A stretch of DNA of 8,189 nucleotides, taken from the NCBI GenBank assembly GCA_023228245.1, contig JALOBN010000084.1, positions 1 through 8,189 on the forward strand, read 5' to 3'. The notes under the pieces were generated by a model. The model was not told where the DNA came from, made no database searches, and saw nothing but the letters and a program-made list of their open reading frames with translations. Each line of letters begins with the position of its first letter. The first letter of the stretch is position 1. Shown here one piece after another: positions 5,605-8,189 of the stretch. The position numbers were made by a program, and so were the translations under genes. The DNA comes from Candidatus Pacearchaeota archaeon (lineage in GTDB: Archaea; Nanoarchaeota; Nanoarchaeia; Pacearchaeales; GW2011-AR1).

Positions 5605-6291
5605 TCATTTGTTAATCTGCTTGACTTTTGTGGGCATTTCTTGGCCAATCACGAAAACGTGTTTGCCGTAGTGCCCAAGCACCAATCTGGTATCCGCCCA
5701 AACCTTGAATCCCGCCTCTCTCGCCCTATGGCAGAAGGCAAAATCCTCCGATAGATAGAGCCATCCAAGTTCCTGATCTTCATAATAGAACGGGCAAAAG
5801 AAAGGATATTCCTCGTCCTGGTTGCAGAGAGGTAGCCGCTTTGCCAACTCTTCCAAGACCTGCCTATGCACCGCCATGAAGCCGGTTGCGCCCCATTTGA
5901 TCTCTTGCAACTTTCCGCCTCGACCTATATCGAAGCTGGAATTGCCAGGAAGAGGCGCAAGGGCCAACTCATCGGCTGGCATCTTCTTCTTAACATAGGG
6001 GCCTATGACGATGGATTTGGTCTCTAGGCAATCAGCAATGAGCTGATAGACGCATTCGGGGGTATACAGAATATCATCGTCGATGAATAACAGGATGTCG
6101 CCGCCGGACTCCAAGAACTTGGTTGCCGCGATGGATCTCACTCTATCTATAGCCGCCTCTTCTGGCTGGCTATAATCGAATTGCAGATCGGCAGGCTTCT
6201 TTGCTAGGGTGCTTAGCAACCCATGTACCGAGGCGGCAGAGAGGCCACGGCTGGAAGGATCGCAGATTAGGACATTTGTCAGGATAATCAC
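5605..6291 (-). CDS. GT-A fold glycosyltransferase within the tail gene cluster (228 residues)
   Basis: A compact, soluble sugar-transferase-like protein. The first strand is IILTNVLIC (2-10). Residues 66-73 read ILLFIDDD: a hydrophobic strand ending in the DxD motif that binds the metal and nucleotide sugar (Asp71, Asp73). Further family signs are KWGATGFMAVHRQVLEEL (132-149), the SEDFAFCHRAREAGFKVWAD block (181-200), typical of the acceptor and catalytic side, and His207 in LGHYG, a likely metal ligand. No membrane segment or signal peptide is seen. The start GTG 6291 directly abuts the TAG of the preceding gene with no separate Shine-Dalgarno. Translation is probably coupled, or GGTGAT serves as the site for a downstream CTG. 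Substrate is unknown; virion tail, host surface or DNA base sugars are all possible. Confidence 0.82.
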   Translation of the reverse strand: MIILTNVLICDPSSRGLSAASVHGLLSTLAKKPADLQFDYSQPEEAAIDRVRSIAATKFLESGGDILLFIDDDILYTPECVYQLIADCLETKSIVIGPYVKKKMPADELALAPLPGNSSFDIGRGGKLQEIKWGATGFMAVHRQVLEELAKRLPLCNQDEEYPFFCPFYYEDQELGWLYLSEDFAFCHRAREAGFKVWADTRLVLGHYGKHVFVIGQEMPTKVKQINK

Positions 6292-6759
6292 CTAAATAGA
6301 ATAGTAAATTGTGCCTCGGACAGTCATTATTTGCCTAAAGAAATTGGCCGCATCATCATATTGCGGCGACCTGCTCACCGATGCAACCATAAAATCGTAG
6401 GCTTCCCCGCCATAGGTCACAACCATGTTTGCCTGTAGCTTATTTGCAATGAGAACCGCCGTCTCCCTCGCATAGGCATTGGACTCTCTGCTTATGACCT
6501 CTATTCCTATCAGGCAATCGGATTTCAAGGACGGATTGCCATTGTAGAAGCAGGAAACCGCTTCGGTGACACTGATCTCATAGACGCCGATGCAAGTTTT
6601 GGATGGGTTAAGTGTCTCATTCAGATAGCCATCGGCTAATGTAATCTGATAGCCTGGGATGATGGCGGGTAAGCCATCGGCTTGCCGAACTTTGGCCGAG
6701 ATAGTTGTATCTTCCGATAGCCACCAACAGATGATCGGCACAAGATTTGATCCATCCAT
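6292..6759 (-). CDS. Putative tail terminator / tail completion protein (155 residues)
   Basis: Assigned mainly by position and size. In siphovirus clusters the gene after the HK97-gp10-like neck protein and before the tail tube is usually the tail terminator, a hexameric ring that ends tail growth and docks to the head. The sequence is compatible: an N-terminal helix region (NLVPIICWWLSED), a beta-type middle (GYQITLADGYL, CIGVYEISV), a long helix (YARETAVLIANKLQANM) and a C-terminal strand pair ending FFRQIMTVRGTIYYSI, a common end for terminator-like proteins. No motif is diagnostic on its own. ATG 6759 is preceded by GGAG and follows the upstream TAA after a single base. The TAG stop is fused to the start of the glycosyltransferase. 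Confidence 0.6.
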   Translation of the reverse strand: MDGSNLVPIICWWLSEDTTISAKVRQADGLPAIIPGYQITLADGYLNETLNPSKTCIGVYEISVTEAVSCFYNGNPSLKSDCLIGIEVISRESNAYARETAVLIANKLQANMVVTYGGEAYDFMVASVSRSPQYDDAANFFRQIMTVRGTIYYSI

Positions 6760-6760
6760 G

Positions 6761-7114
6761 TTATTTCTCCAATTCTTCTTTTAGGATTTTACTAATCTGT
6801 GGTATAGCCGCGTTCACGCCTGGCTCCAAATGCGGTTTGGCCGACATTCGCGAGGTGCCCTTCTCGACAAAAATTTGATAATCCACATCGCTGGTAAAAT
6901 CTATCTGCCTCACGCCATCGGCGGGCTTGCTTATAATGGTGCATCGTGGATAGCTATTCTTCAGATTGGATGTATCCACCGGGCAGCGGGCTTGGATCTC
7001 CTGAACTCCGATGACCTTGCCCTTATTGGCGGCCCGCTCAACCGCGGCATCAACTTTTGCGGCCTTGGTGGTCAGTGATGCGAGGACCGCGGCCAGATTG
7101 CTAGACCAAGCCAT
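6761..7114 (-). CDS. HK97-gp10-like head-tail joining (neck) protein (117 residues)
   Basis: The pattern is that of the HK97-gp10-like family: an N-terminal amphipathic helix (KAAKVDAAVERAANKGKVIGVQEI), CPVDTSNLKNSY (44-55; the family hallmark is P-V-D-T-G/S-x-L-x-x-S), a strand with VDYQIFVEKGTSRMSAKPHL (77-96; Y-x-x-x-V-E-x-G-T and M-x-A-x-P-x-L are typical) and a C-terminal helix LKEELEK. Length is normal for the family. It acts at the neck of the virion in head-tail joining or tail completion. ATG 7114 has GGTGAT 3 nt upstream, overlapping the TAG stop of the preceding gene, so expression is coupled to it. Confidence 0.88.
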   Translation of the reverse strand: MAWSSNLAAVLASLTTKAAKVDAAVERAANKGKVIGVQEIQARCPVDTSNLKNSYPRCTIISKPADGVRQIDFTSDVDYQIFVEKGTSRMSAKPHLEPGVNAAIPQISKILKEELEK

Positions 7115-7117
7115 GCT

Positions 7118-7125
7118 ATCACCTA
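7118..7125 (-). promoter_or_regulatory. Fused stop and ribosome binding site TAGGTGAT
   Basis: The TAG of the minor head gene overlaps GGTGAT, a perfect match to the 16S rRNA tail complement, placed 3 nt before ATG 7114. The same eight bases occur at 6287-6294 and 3210-3217, at two other gene junctions of this operon, and decide or support the starts there. Confidence 0.6.
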
Positions 7126-7842
7126 GAAAATATATTCATCATGCCCTCGGCAGTTGATATCCTTCTCGCCGGGGAACATCTCGCCATTGCTATATGGCTT
7201 ATCGATAGCCACAACCTGCCCGATCATGGCCCTATGCGACGCCCTGGTGCGCTTATCTCCCACTTCCCACCGTCTCTTTTTGGTCGCTCCATTGTCGCCC
7301 GCAAACCGCCACGATCCATAATTGGTTGCTCTGAATTTTTCAGTCCTTATTATCGTTTCTGTCCTATGATTGCCTTGATCAAGCACATATCGCAGATGAG
7401 GCTGCTGATCTATGATCTTCGCGAATGGCCTTTCATTTCGGCCCGCGTCATACCAGATGAAATTTACAAGCTTTCTCTGATCGGTTCTGCTCATATTGGT
7501 TATGAACTCGCCGCCATGTGATTTTATGTAGCGGTTCATATAGTCTTGGGCAGTTGGCTTTGGAATGACGGGCAGCCGATATTTCTTCGCGACCTCGGCT
7601 GATCCGCCCACGATCGCATCCAAGATATAGGCCGCGCCTACTATCTCCCATATCCTGCTATTCTTCTCCTCGCTCGCGACCTGATACCTCTTCCATTCCG
7701 GTGCTGACCGGATTTGCTGCTCAACTTCTGCTGCATCATAGGTACCATCGATCGAGAAGAATTCGATAGATGCGAGGAGCTTGAGGATATGCGGGCCGAA
7801 CTTCCTCAGAAGCTCATGTATGGCGCGGTCTGGTAGGGGCAT
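7123..7842 (-). CDS. Minor head / head morphogenesis protein with MuF (SPP1 gp7-like) C-terminal domain (239 residues)
   Basis: The C-terminal third has the MuF signature: TEKFRATNYGSW (about 167-178), then KKRRWEVGDKRTRASHRAM (188-206; W192, D196, RTR, H203), a Gly-Pro loop (MFPGEKD) and INCRGH (229-234), matching the usual NCRC with Gly-His in place of the last Cys. Such proteins enter the capsid with the portal in few copies and assist assembly or DNA delivery. The N-terminal part is helical and unrecognised. ATG 7842 has GGTGA 9 nt upstream. It is the first gene of the leftward operon, after the divergent promoter. At 239 residues it is short for the family. Unusually, no major capsid, scaffold or connector gene lies between it and the neck gene. 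Confidence 0.8.
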   Translation of the reverse strand: MPLPDRAIHELLRKFGPHILKLLASIEFFSIDGTYDAAEVEQQIRSAPEWKRYQVASEEKNSRIWEIVGAAYILDAIVGGSAEVAKKYRLPVIPKPTAQDYMNRYIKSHGGEFITNMSRTDQRKLVNFIWYDAGRNERPFAKIIDQQPHLRYVLDQGNHRTETIIRTEKFRATNYGSWRFAGDNGATKKRRWEVGDKRTRASHRAMIGQVVAIDKPYSNGEMFPGEKDINCRGHDEYIF

Positions 7843-7871
7843 GGAGGGGGTTCACCGATGGGTAAGAGAAA

Positions 7872-7905
7872 GTTATTTATACTATTATAGCTACTATAGG
7901 TATTG
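7872..7905. promoter_or_regulatory. Divergent promoter/operator region
   Basis: The 76-base gap between the two divergent starts is AT-rich. Rightwards, GAAAG (7867-7872 area) followed by TTATTTATA (7873-7881) looks like an archaeal BRE plus A-box, about 25 nt before the GGAG of the plus-strand gene. Leftwards, a perfect TATAAT (7889-7884) and TATAAATA (7881-7874) are present, without a recognisable -35. CTATTATAGCTACTATAG (7882-7899) is an imperfect 18-bp dyad (14 of 18 positions symmetric) centred on AGCT and may be an operator acting on both genes. Confidence 0.45.
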
Positions 7906-7918
7906 GAGATGTATTACA

Positions 7919-8189
7919 ATGAAACAAGAAGCAATCGATATGATAATGTCTGGAAAGAGATCTGAGAAAGTCGTCGCTGAGGAAGTCGATGATTATCCCG
8001 AAAAGCTTCAGAGGGCAGCGGTTTCCCGCGATGTTCCCGAATGGGTTCGCCGAGCAGCCGCCGGAACAATCGAGATCGCGATGAGGCGAAATGTGCCCAT
8101 CGAAAAAGTCACTTTCGAAGACGTTGGCCTCGGGATGCATGATAATATCGTAGAATCCGCCGTGATTGGCGGCGAAGGCGAGCGATTCT
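7919..8189 (+). CDS. Divergent gene of unknown function, partial at right edge (90 codons seen)
   Basis: The frame is open from ATG 7919 to the window end with no stop. GGAG (7905-7908) lies 10 nt upstream. The protein begins MKQEAIDMIMSGKRSEKVV and continues with a charged helical stretch (EEVDDYPEKLQRAAVSRDVPEWVRRAAAGTIEIAMRR), then NVPIEKVTFEDVGLGMHDN. It has no signal peptide or membrane segment and looks soluble and helical. I do not recognise the family. Its opposite orientation at the edge of the structural cluster and the dyad in its promoter would suit a regulatory or accessory viral protein, but nothing in the visible part proves DNA binding. A minus-strand frame across the same bases (7877-8140) is less coding-like. 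Confidence 0.7.
   Translation, partial: MKQEAIDMIMSGKRSEKVVAEEVDDYPEKLQRAAVSRDVPEWVRRAAAGTIEIAMRRNVPIEKVTFEDVGLGMHDNIVESAVIGGEGERF

Noticed and set aside
7141..7521. Plus-strand open frame of 126 codons
   Set aside because: Antisense shadow of the MuF-domain gene, whose signature residues are on the minus strand.
7884..7889. Bacterial sigma-70 promoter for the leftward operon
   Set aside because: TATAAT is perfect but no TTGACA-like hexamer lies 16-18 nt upstream; kept only as part of an ambiguous promoter region.
7877..8140. Minus-strand open frame of 87 codons at the right edge
   Set aside because: It would cover the divergent promoter and is His/Cys/Phe-rich; the plus-strand frame there has a ribosome binding site and normal composition.
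1..8189. CRISPR array, tRNA, insertion sequence or integrase site
   Set aside because: No regularly spaced repeats, cloverleaf, transposase frame or recombinase seen on either strand.

Overview
The window is a late-gene stretch of a tailed double-stranded DNA virus or provirus. Almost everything reads leftwards on the minus strand. The order of transcription is: MuF-type minor head protein, HK97-gp10-like neck protein, putative tail terminator, a glycosyltransferase, two related tail tube proteins, a tail assembly chaperone (TAC) region, and the N-terminal 1068 codons of a giant tape measure protein that runs off the left edge. No tail sheath gene is present and the tape measure is very long, so a long flexible non-contractile (siphovirus) tail is the natural reading. 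At the right edge one short gene of unknown function diverges on the plus strand.

The host cannot be fixed from this sequence alone. GGTGAT Shine-Dalgarno strings fused to TAG stops, and an A-box-like TTATTTATA preceded by GAAAG in the divergent promoter, lean towards an archaeon, perhaps a methanogen. However, perfect TATAAT hexamers and classical AGGAG sites also occur, so a bacterial host stays open.

The genes are tightly packed: three junctions are fused as TAGGTGAT. Only three spacers exceed 70 bases: the divergent promoter (7843-7918), the leader of the first tail tube gene (5522-5604) and the leader of the TAC (3978-4156). Each of the two tail leaders carries a train of short inverted repeats starting directly after the preceding stop codon. 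In the second, the last hairpin covers the whole AGGAG of the TAC start.

The TAC region is the most interesting part. A G-like reading frame and a T-like reading frame overlap at a G GGT TTT heptamer in exactly the right phase for -1 ribosomal frameshifting, with a possible stem 8 nt downstream. This is the lambda G/GT arrangement just before the tape measure gene. Unexpectedly, the G-like frame is itself broken earlier at a run of five Gs and needs a second -1 step to be whole. Another point of interest is a DxD glycosyltransferase inserted directly before the tail tube genes, which suggests a modified virion or host surface. The tail tube gene also appears duplicated, and the second copy has gained two extra domains.
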